Made by a program: the position numbers and the translations under genes
The notes under the pieces: model-generated
The model's database searches: none
Seen by the model: only the letters and a program-made list of their open reading frames with translations
Told to the model about the DNA's origin: nothing
Source: Candidatus Zambryskiibacteriota bacterium
GTDB lineage: Bacteria; Patescibacteriota; Minisyncoccia; Phycocordibacterales; DATDWN01
Reading direction: 5' to 3'
Length of the DNA: 33,684 nt
Assembly (NCBI GenBank): GCA_026394775.1
Contig: JAPLZY010000031.1
Location: 1-33,684 of the forward strand
Shown: positions 22,789 to 30,360 of the stretch, piece by piece
How the letters are laid out: each line of letters opens with the position of its first letter
How positions within the stretch are numbered: position 1 is the first letter of the stretch

Positions 22789-25605
22789 TTATTTATTTTT
22801 GCGTCGTGTAGAATAGTATACACTACCCGATACAATAATGAGAAGAAGTATCCACAACCAGTAAGTATTGTCCCAATTTCCTGTGAAAAATACTGAAGCA
22901 AGACGATTTTCTTTCTTTACTGTTTCTTTAGTTTCAGTTGCCACGTCTTCAGTTGAAGAAGCGCTTGAAGAGTCAGAGAGCGAACCTGTTTCTGTAGTAC
23001 CAAAAGCTACTTGTGTTTTTACTGATTCGGAATAGTTTTTAGTTGTTGTTGGTGTAGATGTTGATGCTGATGCAGCTGGAGTTTTTTCTGCAGTTTGAGG
23101 TGCAGTATCATCTGCAATACCCCCCACCCCAAGAGCATTACCTCCTGCTGTCGAAGGGTTGCTTGGTGAACTAGCGCCTCCACCTACAAAGCTACCTACA
23201 ATAGGACCATTACCTGCTGGTGCCGGAGTTTCTTTTGAAGAAGGTGTGCCACCTGTTGAGTCTCCGCTGTTGCCTCCACCATTTCCACCTGTTTCAGGGG
23301 TTGGTGTGATTGGGGCTATTGGTGCAACATACACATACACACCAAAATTTTTCTGAAGATAGATATTGCCCGACTCTACAATAAGAGAATATGTACTTGA
23401 AGCAGGAACACTGTACAGAGAACCGGTAGGTGCCGTAATAGAGATTGAGTAAGTAGCAGGAACAAGGTCTGTAAAGACATACTCTCCTGATGCATTTGTC
23501 GTTGTAGTTTGAGAACCAAGAGACACTGCAATATTTGGAAGCACTGCTTCACCTTCATCTTTTACTCCATCTTGGTCAGTATCAGTAAATACAATACCGC
23601 TCACCTGCCCTTTACTCCAGTTTCCGAAATGTCTAGTTACTACATCTCCGAAAGCAAGTGTGACGAAATGTCCCTGTGAACCTCCACAGTCTTCACCTGA
23701 GGCAGGATAAGACTGTGTAAAATTAGGTTGCACTTCTTCACATACTTTATATATTCCCGGATTAAGCTGACCGAAGACATAGCCTGCACCCGTAGTTATC
23801 TTTGAACCAAGATATGTGACCACTTGCATTGAAGTGCTTGTAACAGTAGACTCACCTCCCTCTTCTTCAGAAGGTACAATACTTTCTACTATTTCTTCTG
23901 TAATTTTAAATAGTTTAACAGTCCATCCTGGAATAGAAACATCACTTACTTCAAGCACGCCGTTTGCATTCAGATCGTTAGATACATTTCCTTGGATTAC
24001 TGCAAACTCACCATGGTTGTATGTACATTGAATCTGCGCACCAGGTGCGATAACTAAAGATTCCGCTCTTGGGTCAACAGCCTGACCACCGACAATACAC
24101 ACCGCAGTCTCACCTACTGGCGCTCCATCGAGTATTTCAAGAAGATTGTAGGTGCCTGGAATAATATTTCCAAAGACATGAGACTCACCATTACCAAGTA
24201 CTACCGGTTCAAATGCAATTGGTTCACCGAGTACTCCTGGCTGTGACAAAGTAAATGAATACGTACCTTGTACTGGTTCAATATAATTTGTAACAGAAAG
24301 AGATGCTTTTTTTAGATTTGAAACTGTACAGGTCACCTCTTCTCCAGATGCGAGAGAGATCGAAGAAAGTGTAGTTGACTCTCCAGTATTTGAAATACAA
24401 GTAGTCTCTCCTTGTGCCCACCACGAAGGAAGAGTTTGGTTAAGTGAATATTCACCTGCTACCAAACCTCCAAAAACATATTCTCTCTGACCCGCAAAGA
24501 AAGTATGTGAAGTTGTGGTTGCTGCGTCTTTAAGCAAACTAAATTCAAACGCATCTTCAGTGAGTGTTGGATTTGTTTGGAGTGCTACTTTTACTGCACC
24601 ACCAACAGACACACCGAAATCAGGACCACTTACCATAGCTCCAGACACAGTCACTCGTGCACCATATGTATTACCTGGACAAAGAGCTCCAGACATTGGA
24701 AACTTTTGATATGTTGTATTTAAAGTACTTCGACACACCTTGTATTCACCTGAAGGAAGATTTGGCACAGAATACACTCCATTACTTGTTGTTGTAGCAG
24801 TGATAACACCTGTTTCATTGTAAACCCATATAAGCTCATCTGCTTGAGGTAGTTCACCTTCATCTTTTACTCCATTTAGGTTAAAATCATTCCATACGTT
24901 TCCTGTAATACCTCCTGCATTGTGACGATAGGTAACTTCAAGATATGGTTTACATGACTCACTTGGAGTACCGGCACAAAGACCAGTTTGGTCTGTATAT
25001 TCTCGTGATCGGAAAATTCCAAAATTTGTAGAACCTGAGGCACTTTCAAATCTATCTTTAATAACCCATCCGTTATTTGTAGATACTCCCGCAAGGATAT
25101 CTTTAACATCTGCAGTTACGTCAAATAGAACCCATGTATTTATACCCGGAGCAATACCAGTTACAGAAATAGGAATACCAAGTGTGTTTGGTTGATTATT
25201 CCAGTTAATTAGTGCTTCTGTCCACGCAGTATTAAGCTTACTAATACTATAAATTCGATAGTTTTGCATACTTTGCATATACATATGCAATTGCACAGAC
25301 TCAATGACTGCACCAACTGGAAGTACTGGCGTATTTGCTTGTATAAAAACCCTCTGGTTTTTACCCCTCAATGAATTTACTTGAATATTCTCTGCAGTGC
25401 CGTAGTTTAGAGTATTTTTGTCTCCTGCCACATCTTGATCTACGTATGAGTCCTGAAGGAGAGTTGTATCGTACACAGTATGAAGATCGGGATCATTTAT
25501 TGGCGCTATTGCATATACAACAAGAGGACTTGCTTGTGCAAAGAGCATAACAAAGAAACCTACGAAGGCGAGACCTTTTTTGATAGATGCTGGAAATGTG
25601 TTCAT
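22789..25605 (-). CDS. Large cell-surface protein with DNRLRE-like and SdrD B-like domains
   Basis: 938 aa. A signal peptide (residues ~8-32) is followed by a DNRLRE/CBM96-like beta domain (~45-227). At least three SdrD B-type (prealbumin-like) modules follow, starting near 231, 535 and 668, each with a Ca-binding loop such as DFNLNGVKDEGE or DTDQDGVKDEGE. A Gly/Ser/Pro/Thr linker (~765-900) leads to a C-terminal membrane helix (WLWILLLIIVSGSVYY) and RRKNK. No LPXTG motif is seen, so it is held by its C-terminal helix. It probably mediates adhesion, perhaps to a host cell. Transcribed alone. Confidence 0.9.
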   Translation of the reverse strand: MNTFPASIKKGLAFVGFFVMLFAQASPLVVYAIAPINDPDLHTVYDTTLLQDSYVDQDVAGDKNTLNYGTAENIQVNSLRGKNQRVFIQANTPVLPVGAVIESVQLHMYMQSMQNYRIYSISKLNTAWTEALINWNNQPNTLGIPISVTGIAPGINTWVLFDVTADVKDILAGVSTNNGWVIKDRFESASGSTNFGIFRSREYTDQTGLCAGTPSESCKPYLEVTYRHNAGGITGNVWNDFNLNGVKDEGELPQADELIWVYNETGVITATTTSNGVYSVPNLPSGEYKVCRSTLNTTYQKFPMSGALCPGNTYGARVTVSGAMVSGPDFGVSVGGAVKVALQTNPTLTEDAFEFSLLKDAATTTSHTFFAGQREYVFGGLVAGEYSLNQTLPSWWAQGETTCISNTGESTTLSSISLASGEEVTCTVSNLKKASLSVTNYIEPVQGTYSFTLSQPGVLGEPIAFEPVVLGNGESHVFGNIIPGTYNLLEILDGAPVGETAVCIVGGQAVDPRAESLVIAPGAQIQCTYNHGEFAVIQGNVSNDLNANGVLEVSDVSIPGWTVKLFKITEEIVESIVPSEEEGGESTVTSTSMQVVTYLGSKITTGAGYVFGQLNPGIYKVCEEVQPNFTQSYPASGEDCGGSQGHFVTLAFGDVVTRHFGNWSKGQVSGIVFTDTDQDGVKDEGEAVLPNIAVSLGSQTTTTNASGEYVFTDLVPATYSISITAPTGSLYSVPASSTYSLIVESGNIYLQKNFGVYVYVAPIAPITPTPETGGNGGGNSGDSTGGTPSSKETPAPAGNGPIVGSFVGGGASSPSNPSTAGGNALGVGGIADDTAPQTAEKTPAASASTSTPTTTKNYSESVKTQVAFGTTETGSLSDSSSASSTEDVATETKETVKKENRLASVFFTGNWDNTYWLWILLLIIVSGSVYYSTRRKNK

Positions 25606-25668
25606 AAACAGTGGACAAATATTAACTCTGATTGTGTAATGAATCCCACCTTACTATGAAATAGATTA

Positions 25669-25780
25669 TTGTCAAGCACTTTACAAGTTTTAAATACTAT
25701 GATAGGGTCCTCTCCAGACATCAGGAGGGACCTTAATTCGAAAAAGGTCCCAAAATACAACCTGATACGAGGAGTTTGAA
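25669..25780 (+). promoter_or_regulatory. Promoter and structured leader of the PEP-CTERM gene
   Basis: TTGTCA (25669-25674), an 18-nt spacer and AATACT (25693-25698) form a plausible promoter. The ~75-nt leader can form two exclusive hairpins sharing GGGACC (25727-25732): with GGTCC (25706-25710), reinforced by CTCC/GGAG, or with GGTCCC (25746-25751). The Shine-Dalgarno GAGGAG lies 7 nt before the ATG. Confidence 0.5.
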
Positions 25781-26488
25781 ATGAAAACATTGAAAAAGAT
25801 GAGTGCAATCTTTGCACTCATGACAGCTTCTGTTGTAGGCGCTTTTGCGGCGCCTTGCCAGATGAGTGCGACGTACGACGTGTTTATGTCCGGCGGTGCT
25901 TGCACTGTCGGAAATATTGAGTTCTCGCTCTTTACATTGGTCTCGACGGCCAACCCCAATGCGAACATTATTCCAGCAAACAGCATCAATCTCACGCTCA
26001 ACAACCTCATTGCCGGCCAGATCGGCATGCAATGGAATCTGGGAATGACTGCGAGTGGCGCCGGAAACTTTCAGGACACCTATTTCACCTTTATGCTAAG
26101 AGGCCTCAATGGCCTCATGTTTACTGGTGACCAACTGTCGTTCAACGGCAGCGCGACAAACGGTGGGACAACAGGAGTTTCTTCTGTGGTTTGTACCGGA
26201 GGTGCACCCGTTAACGGCTGTGCTCCGGGGAACACCTACCAAGCATCGGTTTTCAACCCACCGGTGGTGCTGACAGATACGGTGATGTTTCCGGCGTCCA
26301 GCATCATCAATGCTTCCAAAGACTTTATAGTCGCAGGAGCAGGAAGTGGACAAAATGTCGGGACAGGGCAAATCTCCCGGGTCAACAACAACTACTTTTT
26401 TGTTGAAACCGCGGTCCCCGAACCGGCCACCTACGCCCTCCTCGGCGCCGGACTAGTCGCTCTCGGACTTTTCCGGAAACGCAAATAA
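25781..26488 (+). CDS. Secreted protein with PEP-CTERM sorting tail
   Basis: 235 aa. A signal peptide (1-23) ends AFA-APC. The middle is Gly/Asn/Ser-rich, likely beta-structured and of no known family. The C-terminus has the PEP-CTERM tripartite tail: VPEPATYAL, a hydrophobic stretch (LLGAGLVALGL) and basic FRKRK. Such tails are cut by exosortases, normally in bacteria with an outer membrane such as Acidobacteria, Verrucomicrobia and Proteobacteria. The gene is about half G+C, above its neighbours, has its own promoter, Shine-Dalgarno and terminator, and is converging with ndh. It looks foreign. An assembly chimera cannot be excluded. No exosortase gene is in the window. Confidence 0.88.
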   Translation: MKTLKKMSAIFALMTASVVGAFAAPCQMSATYDVFMSGGACTVGNIEFSLFTLVSTANPNANIIPANSINLTLNNLIAGQIGMQWNLGMTASGAGNFQDTYFTFMLRGLNGLMFTGDQLSFNGSATNGGTTGVSSVVCTGGAPVNGCAPGNTYQASVFNPPVVLTDTVMFPASSIINASKDFIVAGAGSGQNVGTGQISRVNNNYFFVETAVPEPATYALLGAGLVALGLFRKRK

Positions 26489-26513
26489 ACGAAGGACTAA
26501 TCCTTCCCAACCA

Positions 26514-26550
26514 ACAACCCCTCGGCTTCACCGCTCAGGGGTTGGTTTTT
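26514..26550 (+). terminator. Terminator of the PEP-CTERM gene
   Basis: CAACCCCT pairs with AGGGGTTG around a loop and is followed by six T, about 26 nt past the stop codon. Confidence 0.88.
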
Positions 26551-26563
26551 TATACAAAAAAAA

Positions 26564-26582
26564 ACATAGGGGACCCCTATGT
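26564..26582. terminator. Second symmetrical terminator-like hairpin
   Basis: acatagggg-a-cccctatgt, a perfect palindrome with an A run on its left and T-rich sequence on its right. On the minus strand it could stop leftward transcription from ndh. Confidence 0.65.
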
Positions 26583-26647
26583 ATTTTTAGCTTTTTAAAG
26601 ACAGGACCCTTTACTATCTTGATTGAGAAAATAAAATCGCTTTTTTA

Positions 26648-26852
26648 AGAACTTTCAGATTTGACACCACAAGAGTACTTCTTGTTTTCTAAGAAGATTA
26701 CTTCTAAGAAACCAAAGTCGGACAGGGGTCGCGTATAAAATTTAAAAAAGATCGGAGACGTGCTTACTGGTACGTTGAGAACTTTTTTAAATTTTATACC
26801 ACAAGGGTACTTCTTGTTTTCTAAGAAGAGTACTTCTAAGAAAACAAAGTCG
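26648..26852. repeat. Repeat cluster: two 55-nt direct repeats plus an 18-bp inverted repeat
   Basis: Direct copies at 26666-26720 and 26798-26852 differ at only 3 of 55 positions; similarity extends weakly ~20 nt to the left. Each copy can fold (CTTGTTTTCTAAGAAG with the following CTTCTAAGAAAACAAG-like arm). Between them, 26733-26750 and 26782-26799 form a perfect 18-bp inverted repeat with a 31-nt loop. The 95-aa leftward frame across it is periodic only because the DNA repeats. Likely a palindromic dispersed element, and a transcription barrier between the converging genes. Confidence 0.75.
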
Positions 26853-26879
26853 AACTGAGATTGACTAAATGTGGAAGTT

Positions 26880-28130
26880 CTATCGAAGCTTGGTAATATC
26901 TCTGGGAAAAAAGAGAGCCCTGGTCCACTCAAACATAATCCCCCAGCGTTTGTTCCATGAATTAAATTTAAATAAATAGACTGTTCGCCAGATCCACCAC
27001 ATCAGTCTTCCTGAAAATGCCATACCGAAAATAGTACCTACTGCATACCACTGACCCAGAGAAACCAGAGTTCCTTTGGATGCATAGGTAAATGCTTTGA
27101 GAGGTCGGTTTTTTAGAGATGCAATAATGTTGTATGCCACCACCTCTGCTTGTTGGACAGCCACTTGAGCAACTGTAGGGTACCCTTTGCCATCTGGAGA
27201 TTCCACTAAAGCTACGTCTCCCAAACCAAAAACATCAGCATGCTCTACAAGAGCAAGCTCTTTTGTTACTTTGACATGCCCCATCGCCATCAAAACCTCT
27301 TCTTTAAATGGCGGAAGTATCGGTGTCACTCCGGCAGACCAGAAGATAAAGCGAGCAGAGAGCATCTCATTTGGAGAAAAAAGTATTTTGTCTTTTTGCA
27401 CTTCTGTTACCGGCATTCCGAGATGAAGCACCACACCCAACACGTCGAGGCGTTTTTTTGTCTGTATGCGCAATGACAACGGAAGCATACTCAAAAGCTC
27501 TGGGCCGGTGTTGAGCAAATGCAGGCTGTAGTCGCCTTCTTCGATACGAGTGCTTCCCTTAAAATGTCTGGTGTATAGTTCACAAGTAAACTCTGCAAGT
27601 TCGGAGACCATCTCCACACCGGTCGCACCTCCACCCACCACCACAAAAGTGAGCTGTTTTTTACGCTCAAGAGTGTCTTCCATGCACGCTGCATCTTCAA
27701 AAGCATCAATGATTTCTTCTCGAATTGAGAGAGCGTCTGAAAGAGTTTTGAGCACCCGTGTGTACTCTTGCGCACCAGGGATATTGTAATAGTTGGTCTG
27801 TGCACCGGTCGCCACCACAAGCCTGTCGTAAGACATCATGTGTCCATCAACAGAAAGATTTTTATCTGCCAGATGTATCGCATCTACAACACCCTGGATA
27901 ATACGCACACCTGTCCCTTTAAAAATTTCTCTTAAAGACTCAGTAGTCGAATATGAACCCAGTCCCCCTGTAGCTACTTCGTGCAAAAGCGGAGTGAAAA
28001 GAAAATAGTTTGTCTTGTTTATGAGCGTAACTTCGATCAAACCTTGTTTTACAAAAGGAACAAGCATTTGTGCCGTATACACTCCACCAAACCCCCCTCC
28101 GACAATAACTACGTGTGATTTTTTCATCAT
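26880..28130 (-). CDS. ndh: NADH dehydrogenase type II (NDH-2)
   Basis: A single-subunit flavoprotein predicted to oxidise NADH and reduce a quinone at the membrane without pumping protons. FAD-binding GGGFGGVYTAQ lies near the N-terminus, the NADH-binding GGGATGVEMVSELAE near residue 170, and the second FAD motif ADVFGLGDVA near 300. The C-terminus is hydrophobic and aromatic (~360-400), as expected for membrane association. The start at ATG 28130 (416 aa; 28127 also possible) follows a TATACT box. It is divergent from the sigma-factor gene. Quinone use in a CPR organism is noteworthy; another acceptor is possible. Confidence 0.9.
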   Translation of the reverse strand: MMKKSHVVIVGGGFGGVYTAQMLVPFVKQGLIEVTLINKTNYFLFTPLLHEVATGGLGSYSTTESLREIFKGTGVRIIQGVVDAIHLADKNLSVDGHMMSYDRLVVATGAQTNYYNIPGAQEYTRVLKTLSDALSIREEIIDAFEDAACMEDTLERKKQLTFVVVGGGATGVEMVSELAEFTCELYTRHFKGSTRIEEGDYSLHLLNTGPELLSMLPLSLRIQTKKRLDVLGVVLHLGMPVTEVQKDKILFSPNEMLSARFIFWSAGVTPILPPFKEEVLMAMGHVKVTKELALVEHADVFGLGDVALVESPDGKGYPTVAQVAVQQAEVVAYNIIASLKNRPLKAFTYASKGTLVSLGQWYAVGTIFGMAFSGRLMWWIWRTVYLFKFNSWNKRWGIMFEWTRALFFPRDITKLR

Positions 28131-28139
28131 ATGTTTTTT

Positions 28140-28145
28140 AGTATA
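28140..28145 (-). promoter_or_regulatory. -10 box of ndh, leaderless type
   Basis: TATACT on the minus strand, 9 nt before the ATG at 28130. A weak TTGTGC lies about 19 nt upstream. Confidence 0.5.
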
Positions 28146-28202
28146 ACAAGAAAACACTCCAGGTGCACAAAAACGCAATTTTTACGCAAGACCAATTTCA
28201 GT

Positions 28203-28231
28203 AGTGAAAGAAAAAACCTCCCATCTTCGTA
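28203..28231 (+). promoter_or_regulatory. Putative ECF-sigma promoter of the sigma gene
   Basis: AGTGAAAGAAA (28203-28213), 14 nt, then CGTA (28228-28231), ending 13 nt before the ATG. The identical motif and spacing lies upstream of the secreted protein gene at 29582-29610. A TATACT (28232-28237) directly after it could be a housekeeping -10, giving dual control. Confidence 0.6.
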
Positions 28232-28244
28232 TATACTAGAGACA

Positions 28245-28808
28245 ATGGATTCTCCTCTAACACTTTCTGATGAAGAAGTTTTGAGACGCTCTAGCACAGA
28301 AAGAGAGCTTTTTGCCCATATTATCCAAAGATACGAGCACAAACTCCGCCTCTATATACAGAGAAAGTCACATGCCTCCCCAGAAGACATCGACGACCTG
28401 CTTCAAAATATCTTCATCAAAGTCTACAGAAACATAAAAGGATTTGATCCATCACTTCGTTTTTCTTCATGGATTTACCGTATCGCGTATAACGAAATGG
28501 TGGACTGGTATCGAAAAGAAAAAAGAACCCCTCATATTTCTTTTGATGCAGACGAAAGCATTCTCTATACTATTGCCGGAGATCAAGACACTACAGAAAA
28601 AGCTCTGAAAGAAGAACAGAAAAAAGTAGTGAGCACTGCCCTTTCTTCACTCGACCAAATCTACCAAGACATTGTTGAACTGCGGTTTTACGAAGAAAAA
28701 AGTTATGAAGAAATAGGAGATATTTTACAGATACCTCCCGGTACGGTCGCTATCCGGATCAGTCGAGTCAAGAAAATTCTTAAAACACTTTTACAAAACC
28801 ATGCATAA
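28245..28808 (+). CDS. ECF-type RNA polymerase sigma factor
   Basis: 187 aa from MDSPLTLSDEEV, a start that fits the promoter; the longer frame overlaps ndh. Region sigma-2 spans ~15-90 (DIDDLLQNIFIKVYRNIKGFDP and SSWIYRIAYNEMVDWYRKEKR, the core-binding and -10 recognition parts). Region sigma-4 spans ~130-182 (RFYEEKSYEEIGDILQIPPGTV, a helix-turn-helix for the -35). The spacer and sigma-4 are typical of the extracytoplasmic function family. Its stop overlaps the start of the membrane-protein gene by 8 nt. The shared upstream motif indicates that it activates itself and the secreted protein gene. Confidence 0.93.
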   Translation: MDSPLTLSDEEVLRRSSTERELFAHIIQRYEHKLRLYIQRKSHASPEDIDDLLQNIFIKVYRNIKGFDPSLRFSSWIYRIAYNEMVDWYRKEKRTPHISFDADESILYTIAGDQDTTEKALKEEQKKVVSTALSSLDQIYQDIVELRFYEEKSYEEIGDILQIPPGTVAIRISRVKKILKTLLQNHA

Positions 28809-29580
28809 CACCAAAGACAACTTCACACAGCACATCCTTCAGAAAATTGAGGATGAACATATCACACCTATCCCTCGGTGGCGTTTCGTTGTTCATCACA
28901 CACTACTCTGGGTTCCAGGTGCCTGTGTCACCCTGATCGGTGCATTTGCATGGGCAGGACTTTTGTTTGGTATCGAGCACGCAGGACTTGAATACCAGTC
29001 TATTGCAGCAAGTAAACTCAGACTTTTAGTAAAAACCATCCCTCTCATCTGGGCAACTTCTTTCTTACTCTTTACGGCAGTTATAGTAAAAACACTTCGC
29101 ATGACTCCAAAAGGCTACACCTTTAACTCACGAAAAATTTTGGGTGCGAGTCTCGGTATCAGTATTATATGTGGGACCATGCTCTACATTATCGATATGA
29201 GAGTCTATCAAAACCCGATCATACGCTACCCTGTGTTACGCCAGCAAAAAGAACTCTGGTCACACCCCGAATCCGGGCGTATCGCAGGACTGGTAAGTAT
29301 AGAAGACGATGGTGCATTTTTGACCGACCTCAACGGTAAAGAGTGGCTTCTTAATACTGTGTTTCTTTCTACAACCACAACACTCAGACACGAGACTATG
29401 TTTCGTATTGTAGGAAAAAAAATAGATGAAGATAATTTTCTCGTCTGTGCAATATTCCCATGGAAACTTTCTTCTGTGTCTCCACGTAAACACCTTACCC
29501 CTCCACAAAATATTTTTGTTTCTTTTTCCACAAGCACACAAGTTGGTCCCTGCAATGCAAACAGAGAGCCTGTATTTTAA
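28801..29580 (+). CDS. Three-helix membrane protein, candidate anti-sigma factor
   Basis: 259 aa with no family I recognise. A soluble N-terminus (~1-28) precedes three hydrophobic helices (~32-58, ~75-97, ~112-130). A C-terminal domain of about 120 residues follows, which would lie on the opposite side from the N-terminus. The gene starts inside the last codons of the sigma gene (ATGCATAA), implying coupled, stoichiometric synthesis. That is the classical arrangement for a membrane anti-sigma factor, but the short N-terminus lacks an obvious zinc-binding anti-sigma motif. An alternative is a stress sensor acting through another mechanism. Confidence 0.8.
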   Translation: MHNTKDNFTQHILQKIEDEHITPIPRWRFVVHHTLLWVPGACVTLIGAFAWAGLLFGIEHAGLEYQSIAASKLRLLVKTIPLIWATSFLLFTAVIVKTLRMTPKGYTFNSRKILGASLGISIICGTMLYIIDMRVYQNPIIRYPVLRQQKELWSHPESGRIAGLVSIEDDGAFLTDLNGKEWLLNTVFLSTTTTLRHETMFRIVGKKIDEDNFLVCAIFPWKLSSVSPRKHLTPPQNIFVSFSTSTQVGPCNANREPVF

Positions 29581-29581
29581 A

Positions 29582-29610
29582 AGTGAAAGAAATATGGGGC
29601 GCTATACGTA
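29582..29610 (+). promoter_or_regulatory. Putative ECF-sigma promoter of the secreted repeat protein
   Basis: AGTGAAAGAAA (29582-29592), 14 nt, then CGTA (29607-29610), the same as before the sigma gene. The expected transcription start leaves a leader of about 50 nt containing TGTTGG/CCAACA, a potential hairpin. Confidence 0.6.
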
Positions 29611-29666
29611 GTAGTATATGTTGGAGAGATATCCCCCAACAGACATTACTATTCTAAAAATTATCT

Positions 29667-30305
29667 ATGAAAAAAAGAAAAGCTCTCATGACACTTGTTT
29701 TTGTAGGCGCCGCGTCTCTTCCATTTCTTGTCAGTGCTGCGTCTTCCGACACGTCTAACAAGTCTCGTTCAAACAAAACAGCATTCGAAAGTGCACTTGA
29801 ATCAGGCGATTACACTACATTTAAAAGCCTAACTGCTACCATGCCCAAACCAGCGGGTGCACCAGAAATTACAGAAGAAATATTTCAAAAACTTGTAGAA
29901 GCAAACAAGCTTCGAAAAGCTGGCGACAAAGAAGGTGCGGAAAAAATAATGACTGAACTTGGACTCAAAAAACCAAATCATGCTCACATGGAAAAGTTTT
30001 TCAACACTCTCACTCCTAAACAAAAAGAAATACTGAAGCAAGCAAAAGCTTTGACTGACGCAGGTAAACCCGAAGAAGCAAAAACCCTCCTTACAGACGC
30101 AGGTATCAAGATTCCTGAACACAAAGGACCATTTCTTGGTGAGGCACATCCTCGATTTGCAAACCTGACTGAAGCTCAAAAAACCGCAATGAAAGAAGCT
30201 CGTGCTTTAATCAAAGCAGGAAAAAAAGCAGAGGCAAAAGCGCTTCTTGATTCAGCGGGAATCATACACCCAACTTCATCTGCAACATCAACACAAAAAA
30301 ACTAA
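29667..30305 (+). CDS. Secreted helical-repeat protein, probable sigma-factor target
   Basis: 212 aa with a signal peptide (1-24, ending SAASS). The mature part has three related ~37-residue helical repeats starting near residues 65, 114 and 166. The latter two begin LTPKQKEILKQAKAL and LTEAQKTAMKEARAL, and each ends with a GKxxEAKxLLxxAGI segment. The LTxxQ pattern recalls CpxP/Spy-type extracytoplasmic chaperones, but homology is not established. It follows the sigma and membrane-protein genes and shares the sigma promoter motif. It is therefore a likely effector made under envelope stress. A strong terminator follows. Confidence 0.85.
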   Translation: MKKRKALMTLVFVGAASLPFLVSAASSDTSNKSRSNKTAFESALESGDYTTFKSLTATMPKPAGAPEITEEIFQKLVEANKLRKAGDKEGAEKIMTELGLKKPNHAHMEKFFNTLTPKQKEILKQAKALTDAGKPEEAKTLLTDAGIKIPEHKGPFLGEAHPRFANLTEAQKTAMKEARALIKAGKKAEAKALLDSAGIIHPTSSATSTQKN

Positions 30306-30323
30306 TTACTCTCCTTACTCTCT

Positions 30324-30360
30324 AAAAATCCCCCCAGGCTATGCCTAGGGGGGATTTTTT
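30324..30360. terminator. Strong bidirectional terminator
   Basis: aatccccccaggc-tat-gcctaggggggatt with A run and T run on either side. It ends both the rightward secreted-protein transcript and the leftward oxidase transcript, whose stop codon it touches. Confidence 0.9.

Noticed and set aside
22789-23100. LPXTG sortase signal at the end of the large surface protein
   Set aside because: No LPXTG-like motif precedes the C-terminal helix; treated as a membrane anchor only.
26648-26852. CRISPR array
   Set aside because: Only two repeats, themselves folding and 55 nt long, with a palindromic 'spacer' and no cas genes.
26645-26932. 95-aa leftward ORF with repeated FLEVxFLENKKYxCG motif
   Set aside because: Its periodicity comes from the palindromic DNA repeats and its start lies inside ndh; it is not a credible protein.
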